From NCBI GenBank assembly GCA_964602985.1, contig CAZRTJ010000001.1, positions 1-64,000 on the forward strand: a stretch of DNA of 64,000 bases, in the 5' to 3' direction. Under the pieces are notes generated by a model, which was not told the origin of the DNA, made no database searches, and saw nothing but the letters and a program-made list of their open reading frames with translations. The position numbers and the translations under genes are program-made. Shown piece by piece: positions 41,264-49,840 of the stretch (positions are counted from its first letter, which is position 1; the number at the start of each line of letters is the position of its first letter). This DNA comes from CAYZJB01 sp964602985 (GTDB lineage: Bacteria; CLD3; SB21).

Positions 41264-42685
41264 ATGAAGGAATTTCTCGACTGGTTGTTATGGTTTACAG
41301 GAGCGCTTGCCGACCACATTTGGTGGCCTGCGGTCATCTTGATGCTGGGAGCGACCGGAGTGTACATGTCCTTTCAGACAAAATTCATCCAATTTCGCAG
41401 ACTCGGACTGGCGATTCGATTCATGCTGAAGGGACGGTCCAAGGAAGAATCGGCCACTCGAACCGGAGACATCACGCCGTTCCAGGCGCTGATGACCGCG
41501 CTGGCCGCGACCGTGGGGAATGGAAATATCGCGGGTGTGGCGACGGCCATTGCCAGCGGCGGCCCCGGGGCGGCGTTCTGGATGTGGATGACGGCGTTGT
41601 TCGGGATGGCGACGAAATACGCCGAGGCGGCTTTGGGATTGAAATTCCGTCAAAAAATGTCGGACGGCACTTTCTCCGGCGGTGCGATGTATTATTTGCG
41701 GGATGGATTGAAACAGAAAGGCCTGGGAAAATTTCTTGCCCTCTGGTTTGCGGTTGCCGTGATCATCATGGCGACGTTCGGCAGTGGGAACATGGCGCAA
41801 TCCAATTCAATTGCGCTGGCGCTGAAATCGGATTTCGGAATCGATTTCTTTCTGACGGCCGGATTGCTTGCGGTGATGTGCGGCGTGGTGTTGATCGGAG
41901 GCGTCAAGCGGATCGCGGAGGTATCTGACAAACTGGTGCCAACCATGATCGTGGTGTACATGCTGGCGTCGATCGTCATTATCGTATGGAACTTCCAGAT
42001 GATCCCTTCTGTCTTTTGGGTGATGTTGCAAAGCGCGTTCACCGGCGAGGCGGTTGCCGGCGGTGTGATCGGCCACACCGTGAAAGAGGCCATGCGGTTC
42101 GGTATATCGCGCGGGACATTGTCGAATGAATCGGGAATCGGTTCCTGCTCGATTCCTGCCGCCGCCGCCAAAGGGAACGAATCGGCCGCGCAAGGGTTGG
42201 TCGCGATGATGGGCACGTTTATTGACACGATCATCGTGTGCAGTATGACTACGTTTGTCATCCTCTCGTCCAATTTGCATCCGGGCGAAACCGGACTCAC
42301 CAGCACCGCGCTCACCAAATCCGCGTTTGCGGTTCATTTTGGCGCGGATTGGGGCGGTTACATTGTTAGCGTATGCAGTTTCCTGTTTGGTTTTACCACG
42401 CTGATCGGATGGTCCTATTACGGCGAACAGGGCGCGCGTTATCTATGGGGACAGAAGAGCGTGAAGCCGTATCGATATATCTTCTGCGGATTTGTGTTCT
42501 GCGGCGCCATCCTGCAGGGCGATTATCTGCAAATCGTGTGGAATTTTGGCGATATCGGCAATGCCTTCATGGCGATTCCCAATCTGATCGGACTGTTATT
42601 GCTCGGCGGACTGGTCAAGACGCTGACCGATGACTATCTCCAGAGGTGGGATCGGGGACTCGTCAAACATCCATTTGGCGACTGA
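41264..42685 (+). CDS. Alanine/glycine:cation symporter (AGCS) family transporter
   Basis: 473 residues, about 11 helices. Signature segments: ITPFQALMTALAATVGNGNIAGVATAIASGGPGA-like block at about 70-105 (seen in pieces TALAATVGNGNIAGVA and GGPGAAFWMW), FGSGNMAQSNSIA, RFGISRGTLSNESGIGSCSI, and TLIGWSYYGEQ near 380. AGCS proteins use Na+ or H+ to take up alanine or glycine. It starts 30 nt after the NSS transporter and ends 12 nt before ftsX, so all three can share the 39752 promoter. A GGAGC site precedes the ATG. Confidence 0.92.
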   Translation: MKEFLDWLLWFTGALADHIWWPAVILMLGATGVYMSFQTKFIQFRRLGLAIRFMLKGRSKEESATRTGDITPFQALMTALAATVGNGNIAGVATAIASGGPGAAFWMWMTALFGMATKYAEAALGLKFRQKMSDGTFSGGAMYYLRDGLKQKGLGKFLALWFAVAVIIMATFGSGNMAQSNSIALALKSDFGIDFFLTAGLLAVMCGVVLIGGVKRIAEVSDKLVPTMIVVYMLASIVIIVWNFQMIPSVFWVMLQSAFTGEAVAGGVIGHTVKEAMRFGISRGTLSNESGIGSCSIPAAAAKGNESAAQGLVAMMGTFIDTIIVCSMTTFVILSSNLHPGETGLTSTALTKSAFAVHFGADWGGYIVSVCSFLFGFTTLIGWSYYGEQGARYLWGQKSVKPYRYIFCGFVFCGAILQGDYLQIVWNFGDIGNAFMAIPNLIGLLLLGGLVKTLTDDYLQRWDRGLVKHPFGD

Positions 42686-42697
42686 CCGGAAGCCGGA

Positions 42698-43570
42698 ATG
42701 AATCCGGGATACTTTCTCCGCGAAGGCTTCAGTGGATTGTTTCGAGCGAAACTGGCGACCTTTGTTGCCGTTACGATCATCTGCATTGCCCTGAGCCTCG
42801 TAGGTTTCTTTCTCGTGGTCGCATTGAATTTGAATGCGCTCGTGACGGAGATTCGCAGCCGGGTTGAGCTGGAAGTTTTCCTCGATAAGAGCCTCGATGA
42901 GCCTCCCATTCTCCAGATCGGACAGGCGTTGCGAAGGCTGGAGGGTGTGGACTCCGTCATCTATGTCTCGCGGGCGGATGCGGCACGTGTTCTGAAAGAG
43001 GTGATGGGTGACGAGGACATCTTTGACCTTGTCGAGACCAATCCCTTGCCGCCGTCCTATCGCCTCCGTCTTGTGGAGACGCATCGCAATCTCCTCTCGG
43101 TGGAAGCCATTGCGGCACAGGTGGAATCATGGAAGGGAGTCGATGAGGTCAATTACCAGAAAGAATTGCTTCGGGCGCTCGACGAAAAGGCAGCGATTTA
43201 CAATCAGATCGTCCTCGGCACGGGGATTCTTGCCGCGCTTGCCGCCATCTTCCTCACGTCCAATACGATCAAGCTGAGCATTTATTCCAAGCGCGATCTG
43301 GTTCGTACGATGAAACTCGTGGGTGCGACCAACGGTTTCATCTCGGGTCCCTTTGTGGTGGAGGGATTGTTGCAGGGGTTGTTCGGCGGCCTTCTGGCAG
43401 CGGGCGTCACGTGGGGTGTGGTGTGGCTGATTCGCACGTATGTGATTGACGGGTTGACGTCCGAGTACCTGGCGTACGGGATCTTGACGGGCGGTGGAGC
43501 CCTGCTCGGTTTGATGGGGAGTTTTTTGGCGATTCGTTTCTTTCTAAAGGAAAAAATCAGTGATCGGTGA
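42698..43570 (+). CDS. ftsX: Cell division protein FtsX
   Basis: 290 residues. N-terminal cytoplasmic segment, membrane helix at about 20-43 (FVAVTIICIALSLVGFFLVV), an extracytoplasmic domain with the FtsX-type ELEVFLDKSL and PLPPSYRLRLV, then three helices (GTGILAALAAIFL; FVVEGLLQGLFGGLLAAGV; ILTGGGALLGLMGS). IKLSIYSKRDLVRTMKLVGATNGFI is the characteristic MacB/FtsX loop before helix 3. FtsX forms an ABC-like complex with FtsE to control septal peptidoglycan hydrolases. No ftsE is present in the window, which is common in this group. Confidence 0.92.
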   Translation: MNPGYFLREGFSGLFRAKLATFVAVTIICIALSLVGFFLVVALNLNALVTEIRSRVELEVFLDKSLDEPPILQIGQALRRLEGVDSVIYVSRADAARVLKEVMGDEDIFDLVETNPLPPSYRLRLVETHRNLLSVEAIAAQVESWKGVDEVNYQKELLRALDEKAAIYNQIVLGTGILAALAAIFLTSNTIKLSIYSKRDLVRTMKLVGATNGFISGPFVVEGLLQGLFGGLLAAGVTWGVVWLIRTYVIDGLTSEYLAYGILTGGGALLGLMGSFLAIRFFLKEKISDR

Positions 43571-43641
43571 GGGATTTTGTGCTTGATTGTCAGGGGGGGG
43601 CGGGATATATTGACGCGCGTTCCAACTCCCCAAATTTCAAC

Positions 43642-44184
43642 ATGATCAGCCAGTACATAACAAAACGACCGATCATCCCCGAATCCGTTTTTATCGCAGA
43701 AGGCGCCCGCATTGTCGGGGATGTCACGCTGGGTGAAGACTGTACCGTGTGGTTTAACGCGATCGTCCGGGGGGACGTGCATTCGATCCGTGTGGGCGAT
43801 CGGACCAATATCCAGGACGGGGCGATCATCCACTGCACGCTGAATAAATATAGTGTCACCATCGGCAGTGATGTGACCATCGCTCACGGAGCCATCGTTC
43901 ACGGCTGCACGATCCACGATCACGTGCTGATCGGGATGGGAGCGAAAGTGCTGGATCGCGCCGTGGTTCACTCGTTTTCAATGATCGCGGCCGGAGCGGT
44001 CGTGCGCGAAGGATTTGAAGTTCCTCCCCGCACGCTGGTGGCCGGAGTTCCTGCAAAGACCGTACGGGAATTGACCCAGGAGGAAGTTGCAATGATCCGA
44101 TCGATACCGGCAAATTATATCCAATACGCGAAGGAGTACCGGGAGCACATGCCGTCAACGGCGCGGGCTTCGGTAGGGGTGTAA
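43642..44184 (+). CDS. Gamma-class carbonic anhydrase family (left-handed beta-helix) protein
   Basis: 180 residues from the ATG at 43642; the frame upstream is not protein-like. Hexapeptide repeats throughout: FIAEGARIVGDVTLG, VRGDVHSIRVGDRTNIQDGA, and IAHGAIVHGCTIHDHVLIGMGA, with the three zinc His at IIHC, VHGC/IHDH. A C-terminal helix follows. The VRGDxxxIxxG…NIQDG motif is that of gamma-CA/YrdA proteins. They may hydrate CO2 or act as acyltransferase-like enzymes; activity is uncertain in many. It ends 3 nt before a stand-alone receiver gene. Confidence 0.9.
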   Translation: MISQYITKRPIIPESVFIAEGARIVGDVTLGEDCTVWFNAIVRGDVHSIRVGDRTNIQDGAIIHCTLNKYSVTIGSDVTIAHGAIVHGCTIHDHVLIGMGAKVLDRAVVHSFSMIAAGAVVREGFEVPPRTLVAGVPAKTVRELTQEEVAMIRSIPANYIQYAKEYREHMPSTARASVGV

Positions 44185-44187
44185 CGT

Positions 44188-44556
44188 ATGCCTAGAATCA
44201 TGGTCGTTGACGATGACGCCGATTTTCGTGCCACGACAACTCAAATTCTGCAGCACATGGCGGGTTTCGAGGTGAAGGAGGTGCCGGACAGTACGCGCGC
44301 GCTGGAGGCGATTCGCGATTACAAACCCGACGTCGTGCTGCTCGATATTCTCATGCCCAAAGTCGATGGCTTGTCCATCTGCAAGACGATCAAGGAAACG
44401 CCGGACCTGAGGAACATCAAAGTCATCGTCTATACGGCCAAGATATTCGAAGTGGATCGCAAGAACGCCTTGAAAGTGGGCGCCGATGCGTACCTGCAGA
44501 AAGTCATTCAATCCGACAAACTGATCGATACGATACAAGGCGTGCTGAAACACTGA
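44188..44556 (+). CDS. Stand-alone response regulator receiver, copy A
   Basis: 122 residues, receiver only. Conserved sites: VVDDDADFR, phospho-acceptor D53 (DVVLLDILMPKVDG), T/S at IVYTAKIF and K at YLQKVI. No output domain, so it should act by protein binding like CheY or Spo0F. It overlaps the second receiver by one base, and both carry the unusual motif KETPDL/GL…KVIVYT/SAKIF, showing a recent duplication. It follows the gamma-carbonic anhydrase gene by 3 nt. Confidence 0.92.
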   Translation: MPRIMVVDDDADFRATTTQILQHMAGFEVKEVPDSTRALEAIRDYKPDVVLLDILMPKVDGLSICKTIKETPDLRNIKVIVYTAKIFEVDRKNALKVGADAYLQKVIQSDKLIDTIQGVLKH

Positions 44557-44939
44557 TGGCGAAAGTTCTGATCATCGATGACGACGCAGATGCCCTGGCT
44601 GTGACGGCATCCAATCTCCGAAAATGTGGAGGATTTGACGCGGTGACGTGCCAGAGCAGTCTGGATGCGCTGTCCGAATTGACTCGCGAACAGCCCGATG
44701 TGGTCCTCCTCGATATCATGATGCCCCGTGTCGATGGCTTTCAGATTTGCCGACAGATCAAGGAAACCCCCGGCCTGGAGGGGGTGAAAATCATCGTGTA
44801 TTCCGCGAAAATTTTTGACGTCGATCGTCGCAAAGCGTTGCGCCTGGGTGCGGATGCCTATCTGTCGAAGGTCGTCGAATCCGATAAACTGATCGATACG
44901 ATCCATCGGGTCCTGGACGCAAGGGAAGTCAAGGCATGA
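44556..44939 (+). CDS. Stand-alone response regulator receiver, copy B
   Basis: 127 residues, receiver only, paralogous to copy A with the same block order: IIDDDADALAV, VVLLDIMMPRVDGF, KIIVYSAKIFDVDRRKALRLGADAYLSKVVESDKLIDTI. The C-terminal ten residues of each receiver (SDKLIDTIQ/HRVL) are almost the same. It overlaps the next gene (MBL-fold hydrolase) by an ATGA. The paired receivers may be the two arms of a relay ending at the hydrolase. Confidence 0.92.
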   Translation: MAKVLIIDDDADALAVTASNLRKCGGFDAVTCQSSLDALSELTREQPDVVLLDIMMPRVDGFQICRQIKETPGLEGVKIIVYSAKIFDVDRRKALRLGADAYLSKVVESDKLIDTIHRVLDAREVKA

Positions 44940-45814
44940 AGTACACCTTTTGGGGAGTGCGTGGGTCCATCCCGACACCCGGACCGGACACGGTACGATA
45001 CGGCGGCAACACGTCCTGCGGCGAACTGACCCTGGATAACGGCAACATGATCATTTTTGATGCAGGCTCGGGCATTCGCGTGCTGGGCAACGATCTCCTG
45101 CGTCGAGGCAAGAAGGGGATCGAAACGGTGATCTTGCTGAGTCATACGCACTGGGATCACATCCAGGGATTCCCGTTTTTCGTTCCCGCGTTCATTCCGG
45201 GGAATAAATTCGTCATCTGCGGGTGTGAAGAAGCCGACGTGAAACTGGATCAAATCATCACCGATCAAATGAAGAGCGCGTATTTCCCGGTCGAATTGTC
45301 GGATATGCCGGCGTCGATCGGATTCAAGCGTCTGTATGAAGGCAAATTCAAGATCTCCGGCGTGCAGGTACACACGATGTACCTGAATCATCCAGGCTTT
45401 GCGCTGGGATATCGCGTCGAAGAAAACGGCAAGTCCGTCGTCTACGTTTCCGACAACGAGCCCTATCCGATCGAAGATTCATCGAATGCGCAGTTTGAGG
45501 GTATGAAATTCAAGGGCAACAACAATTATCGGATGGTTCATTTCGCGGAGGGCACGGACTTGTTCATTCACGATTGCCAGTACACCCCGGACGAGTACAA
45601 GACCAAGGTGGGATGGGGTCATTCGCCGTTTGATTACGTGGCGGAGATTGCGTGGAAGGCGCGCGTCAAACGCCTGGCGATCTACCATCACGATCCGGCG
45701 CACGACGACACGTTTGTCGATTCCATGGTCGATCAGGTCCGGAGCCTGCTGAAAGAAAAAGGCGCGACGACGGAAGTATTCGGGGCGCGTGAAGGAATGC
45801 AGGTCGATTTGTAA
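44936..45814 (+). CDS. MBL-fold metallo-hydrolase (class-II phosphodiesterase-like)
   Basis: 292 residues. The metallo-beta-lactamase core opens with YTFWGVRGSIPTPGPDTVRYG and NTSCGELTL; metal motif HTHWDHIQG (HxHxDH, about residues 69-74), later His in YLNHPGFALGYRV and HHDPAHDD, and Asp in VVYVSDNE. The RGSIPTPG start is typical of a widespread family related to RNase Z and cAMP phosphodiesterases, often fused to or beside receiver domains. Its stop is followed by a 44-nt gap to the next gene. Coupling by overlap to two stand-alone receivers suggests that its activity is under two-component control; the substrate is unknown. Confidence 0.85.
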   Translation: MKYTFWGVRGSIPTPGPDTVRYGGNTSCGELTLDNGNMIIFDAGSGIRVLGNDLLRRGKKGIETVILLSHTHWDHIQGFPFFVPAFIPGNKFVICGCEEADVKLDQIITDQMKSAYFPVELSDMPASIGFKRLYEGKFKISGVQVHTMYLNHPGFALGYRVEENGKSVVYVSDNEPYPIEDSSNAQFEGMKFKGNNNYRMVHFAEGTDLFIHDCQYTPDEYKTKVGWGHSPFDYVAEIAWKARVKRLAIYHHDPAHDDTFVDSMVDQVRSLLKEKGATTEVFGAREGMQVDL

Positions 45815-45858
45815 CGACGCTTATCGTTTATGGATTGTAACATACAGGAGTAACGCAA

Positions 45859-47157
45859 ATGGTTATCAAAGAGACGGATGCGATTGTCTCTAATTTGCAT
45901 CAAAAAATTATCGGCAAAGACAAGTCGATCGCACTGGCGGATATCAAGAAGCGGGACATTCCCAATTTTATTAAGAACTATTTCGATCGCGAGGCGGAGA
46001 ACTGGATTCGCGAGGAATCCTCCATGTTTCTGTCTTCCGGACGATTCAATTACGATCTGCCGGAAGTGCGCAAGAAATTCGATGAATTGTACGAAGTTCT
46101 GAAAAACACGGCGATCTTCAATCAGGCTCGTCTGAACCGAATTCTCGAACAAGGGGTCAAGCTGCAGACGAATTTTCTGGTCCAGCCCGAGCGTACGATG
46201 GTACAGTTTATCTACCGCGATTACGATTCCATTACCCCCGCCGAGGTGATGGACAGCATGCGGTATTTCATCGACTACGATTATTACTTCAAGTCTCTGG
46301 AAGCATACTTCAAGAGCAATCCGATGGAAACGATTTCCAAAACGACGTTTAAGAGTTTTATCCAGCAGTTGGATGAAAAGGCGTTTCAGGAAAACACAAC
46401 AGCGGCATCGGTGAATATCGCAAGCGTGATTGTCGGATTTTTGAACCTGGGACGGGAACAACAATCGGACTCCATCGATCCGGAAGTCCTGGCCAGCGCG
46501 TATCAGGACCGCAATCTGCCGAAGTACCAGGAAGCCGCCAAGAACATGATGTCCAAGAATTGGGGTACCGTCAGCGTGTCCAAGCTCGAAAGCATGTTCA
46601 ACGCATTCCTGGAGGGGGGCGACGTCGAGGCGAAACCGGTCAAGGAAGAAAAGGTCAAGACGGACTACCAGGAAAAGACCGACGTGATCTTTACGAAGGA
46701 TTTCTCCTCTCTCGTGTCGGACATCAAAGTCGAGAAGGAAGAAGTGCAGGAGACCGAAGTCGGCGATTTTCTGACAGAGGAGGAAGAGGAAGATATTGTC
46801 CTGCCGTCTGCCCCGGCGTCGCAGGAGTACAAGTCTCCGGAAACGCCCGGAACGGGAACGGCCGCCGATCAACTCGCGGCAGTCATGGCAGAACGACTCG
46901 GCCAGGCGGCGGTTTTGAAAGATCTGTATCAGATCATCGAGGACAAGGACAAGAAGACGTATATCAAGAAGCTCTTCAAAAAGAAGGACAAGGAATTCTT
47001 CCAGCTTCTCAACGACCTGAACGCGATCAACAATTGGCCGGCGGCCAATACGTTGATCGAAGATGTGTTTTACTCACACGATATCAACCCCTACCAGAAG
47101 GAAGCCATCGCGTTCACGGACGCCGTCTACACGAGGTACTTTCCTCCCAAGGACTAA
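45859..47157 (+). CDS. Unknown cytoplasmic protein with acidic linker
   Basis: 432 residues, no signal peptide or membrane helix. Residues 1-250 are mostly helical (DIKKRDIPNFIKNYFDREAE, TMVQFIYRDYDSITPAEVMD). Residues about 265-330 form an acidic, low-complexity linker (KVEKEEVQETEVGDFLTEEE). The C-terminal about 85 residues form a second helical unit (YIKKLFKKKDKEFFQLLNDL, DINPYQKEAIAFTDAVYTRY). The family is unknown to me. Two folded parts joined by an acidic linker suggests an adaptor. It lies at the end of the receiver-receiver-hydrolase run and closes with a strong terminator, so it is probably part of that signalling unit. Confidence 0.75.
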   Translation: MVIKETDAIVSNLHQKIIGKDKSIALADIKKRDIPNFIKNYFDREAENWIREESSMFLSSGRFNYDLPEVRKKFDELYEVLKNTAIFNQARLNRILEQGVKLQTNFLVQPERTMVQFIYRDYDSITPAEVMDSMRYFIDYDYYFKSLEAYFKSNPMETISKTTFKSFIQQLDEKAFQENTTAASVNIASVIVGFLNLGREQQSDSIDPEVLASAYQDRNLPKYQEAAKNMMSKNWGTVSVSKLESMFNAFLEGGDVEAKPVKEEKVKTDYQEKTDVIFTKDFSSLVSDIKVEKEEVQETEVGDFLTEEEEEDIVLPSAPASQEYKSPETPGTGTAADQLAAVMAERLGQAAVLKDLYQIIEDKDKKTYIKKLFKKKDKEFFQLLNDLNAINNWPAANTLIEDVFYSHDINPYQKEAIAFTDAVYTRYFPPKD

Positions 47158-47173
47158 TTCGTTCGAGTTTTGC

Positions 47174-47203
47174 AAAAAGCTGTCTGCGGACAGCTTTTTT
47201 TTT
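47174..47203 (+). terminator. Rho-independent terminator
   Basis: An 11-bp stem (AAAAAGCTGTC / GACAGCTTTTT, 47174-47184 and 47189-47199) with a 4-nt loop runs into nine T residues (47195-47203), 16 nt after the stop of the unknown 432-residue protein. The gap on to 47437 contains a TGTAATGTTT…CGGCACTATTA stretch (47331-47361) like the leader repeats at 18043/19604, and no gene. Confidence 0.9.
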
Positions 47204-47437
47204 GCGCTGGCCAGACATGGTCTGGTAGAACTTCTTCAAGTATTTTCAAATTACTGTGTGGGAAAATCGCCCTGCCCTGCATCTTATAGACAGGGATGTG
47301 CTGTCCGGAGGAGATTTCCTGAGAAAATTTTGTAATGTTTGCTGATTTCGCGGCACTATTAGGATAACACGACAGCCCATTCACGAGAATTTAAATCCAA
47401 ATCGCTGAAACCGTACTCTGAGGGAGGTGATGAAGAA

Positions 47438-48766
47438 ATGATTTTGGGAAGATTTATGAGGACTCTCACTCTTCTCTGCGGAATTTTCATACTCTGCTCG
47501 TGCGATACCGATCCCAAGGGCCCTGATCTATGCCCCGACGGTGAGATCAGCGCCTCGGAAGCCGTGTGGAGTCATGGAGAGGGAGATCTCCAAAACAGCA
47601 AGCTGGCGACGGCACTGAGAGACAAGAGGTGCTACCTCGGACCGCATGAAAATCCGACCCTGCAGTGGTCTTTTGACATCGGTGGATCCGGAACGGGTGC
47701 GGCTCCGGTGATTGGGCCGGACGGAACTATCTATTTGGTCGCTGAATATCCCGGCGGAAGCCCTGGCATCGGAGGAATCCGGAATTCCGGACTGTTTGCC
47801 ATCTCATCTCAGGGGCAGGAAAAGTGGTTCTTATCGAGGCCGATTGACCTTGGATTCGCAGAATCTATTTTCTATGCCAGTTCAGTCGCGGTCGGCATGG
47901 ACGGTAGCATTTATTTTACCTGGTACGACAGTACGCTGTATGCTCTGTCGCCGGAAGGGGCGATCAAGTGGGAGAGAACAGTCTGTAATGTTCGTACCGA
48001 CACACTTTTTGGTATCGGATCCCGCCTCGCATCACCCGTCATCGACCGTCGAGGCCGCATCTACACGGCCAATGATACGATCTTCTGCTTCGACCGGGAC
48101 GGAGACGTCGTTTGGACGTATGGCGACACATCGATCGCCAAAATGCCGTTTCAGGCGATATCGATAGGCCGGTATGGCCTCTATTGCATGTCGTACGATG
48201 CAATTCTCTGTCTCGACTTCGAAGGTCAAGAAAAATGGTTTCGTTCGATTGGGTTCGTCGGGTTTCGCCACCGCAGTATCATACTCGATGAGTCCGATAA
48301 TCTCTATTTTCATTCAGGAATTGCCGGGGAGAACGTGCACTCGTACGACAGGAATGGAAACCTGAGGTGGGAAGTCGGATTCGACACTCCGGCCGGTTTG
48401 ACTCGAGCGGTTTTACGGGGCGATTATTTGTACTTCGCCTCCTGGAACATCCTGGCTCGTCTTGATAAAGAGACCGGAACCCATGCAGACAGCTTGGCAC
48501 CAGTACCTATTGTCGGATGGGGTAATACGATCGTCATCGATGATGCCGGCGTGATCTATGTTGGCGGAGTTCGGAGTGGTCAGGACGCCAGGAATGCCGT
48601 CTCAGCCGTTGCCGATACGGGAAAAGTCCTTTGGTTTAAAGAACTGCCGGAGGCTACAGGGTTCGGCGCTGCACCGGCGCTGGCCCGTGATGGAACGATT
48701 TATTTTGTTTCTTTTTATAGTTCGGCGATCGTTGCAGATAGCCGAAAACTGTATTCAATCAAATAG
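47438..48766 (+). CDS. Lipoprotein with PQQ-like beta-propeller
   Basis: 442 residues. AGGGAGGTGA precedes the ATG at 47438; an alternative ATG lies at 47456. The signal ends with lipobox LCSC (Cys near residue 22). The mature part is a PQQ/BamB-like propeller with blades containing PVIGPDGTIYLVAEYP, GMDGSIYFTWYDSTLYALSP, PVIDRRGRIYTANDTIFCFD, ILDESDNLYFHSGI, IVIDDAGVIYVGGVRSG and ALARDGTIYFVSFYSS. GxIYxx and LYALSPEGAIKWE repeats are typical. No catalytic residues for PQQ enzymes are evident. It is probably a surface or periplasmic scaffold. The T9SS-tailed gene follows at 24 nt. Confidence 0.85.
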   Translation: MILGRFMRTLTLLCGIFILCSCDTDPKGPDLCPDGEISASEAVWSHGEGDLQNSKLATALRDKRCYLGPHENPTLQWSFDIGGSGTGAAPVIGPDGTIYLVAEYPGGSPGIGGIRNSGLFAISSQGQEKWFLSRPIDLGFAESIFYASSVAVGMDGSIYFTWYDSTLYALSPEGAIKWERTVCNVRTDTLFGIGSRLASPVIDRRGRIYTANDTIFCFDRDGDVVWTYGDTSIAKMPFQAISIGRYGLYCMSYDAILCLDFEGQEKWFRSIGFVGFRHRSIILDESDNLYFHSGIAGENVHSYDRNGNLRWEVGFDTPAGLTRAVLRGDYLYFASWNILARLDKETGTHADSLAPVPIVGWGNTIVIDDAGVIYVGGVRSGQDARNAVSAVADTGKVLWFKELPEATGFGAAPALARDGTIYFVSFYSSAIVADSRKLYSIK

Positions 48767-48790
48767 ACATTCATTCAAAGAGGGCAAACC

Positions 48791-49834
48791 ATGAAAACGT
48801 TATTGCTGTTCATAACTGCTATGACTTCGACCACTGTTTTGGCAAATCCTTGGGAGCTGCGGGCCAGATTTTCGACAAGTCCACCAGAAGGCTATTTCAT
48901 AATCATTCAGCCTTACGACCTTGTTACCCATTATGACTACAATTGCTTCCCAAAGGAAGCAGGGACGCGTTTTCCGAATCCATCTGATGAAAAGAAACCG
49001 ACAGTCACAGCCGATTTCAACAGCACAGACGGAACGGATGGCGCTATTTACTACGGAGTTTATGCGATTCATTTCCTGAATTCAGACGGTATTACAATCA
49101 AACGGGCAATCATTGATTGGCGGGATGCAGATTATTTCAATGCCGCGCCGTTGTATGCTGCAAGCTATGACTTCGAGGTCATTTTCAATTTGATGGATTC
49201 CTCCGTCACCTATCAACGAACTGTTACTGGTCAGTCGAAGAAGTTCAATAAACAGACAGTGACTCCGTGGTATTCCATTTACGAACTTGCGGAAAAATCA
49301 CAAAACACCAGCCCGTTCAAGAACCTGCAGATGTCGACATTTGGAGCCGGACAGAATGTGAACTTTACGGTGGGTTCCGCCAATTACTCTGTGCCGCAGA
49401 GCGGTTCGGTCTACGCCGCAGTGGGCGCAGGCAGTGTCCAAGTCACAGTCCCCAATCAATGGATCAGCATTCCGACCGTCCCACCGACCTACACGTATTT
49501 CTGGTATTGGGAAAATGGAGAGCATTTCAATCCCACGCGTACGGTTTCAACATCGATCAACCTCAGCAGTGTCAAAGCGTATTTTCTCACGACGATGGAG
49601 CAAACGACCATCTCCGGTCCAACGAGTTTCAACAGGAAGATGCCATTAACGTACAACGCTCTCGTGTGGTACCCGCCTTCACCGCAACAACTTGCGTACT
49701 ATTGGTATATCAAGTATGACTTCAATAATGTTTGGCAGTACGCGGGAGGCTTGTCCTCAAAGACTGTTGTTCCATCGGCAGGTTCGGGATACAGTTTCTA
49801 CATCAAGTGCTACGTCAAGGACAATCTCACGTGA
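48791..49834 (+). CDS. N-terminal part of a T9SS-secreted protein interrupted by in-frame TGA
   Basis: 347 residues, signal peptide MKTLLLFITAMTSTTVLA. The mature part is beta-rich (WELRARFSTSPPEGYFII, GAIYYGVYAIHFLNSDG, VNFTVGSANYSVPQSGSVYA), probably Ig-like surface domains. The frame stops at TGA 49832-49834 after CYVKDNLT, but the identical frame continues without break into the next segment (FGMWSNTMRVWY…) up to a type IX sorting tail. The N-terminal piece alone has no secretion tail. Read together the product would be about 593 residues. I therefore treat both as one broken gene, although each half is listed. Confidence 0.75.
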   Translation: MKTLLLFITAMTSTTVLANPWELRARFSTSPPEGYFIIIQPYDLVTHYDYNCFPKEAGTRFPNPSDEKKPTVTADFNSTDGTDGAIYYGVYAIHFLNSDGITIKRAIIDWRDADYFNAAPLYAASYDFEVIFNLMDSSVTYQRTVTGQSKKFNKQTVTPWYSIYELAEKSQNTSPFKNLQMSTFGAGQNVNFTVGSANYSVPQSGSVYAAVGAGSVQVTVPNQWISIPTVPPTYTYFWYWENGEHFNPTRTVSTSINLSSVKAYFLTTMEQTTISGPTSFNRKMPLTYNALVWYPPSPQQLAYYWYIKYDFNNVWQYAGGLSSKTVVPSAGSGYSFYIKCYVKDNLT

Positions 49835-49840
49835 TTCGGC

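Noticed and set aside
49832..49834. TGA read as Trp or selenocysteine
   Set aside because: TGA is the normal stop in many genes of the window (all ATGA overlaps), no SECIS-like hairpin is evident after it, and the family is not a selenoprotein family. A nonsense mutation or sequencing error is simpler.
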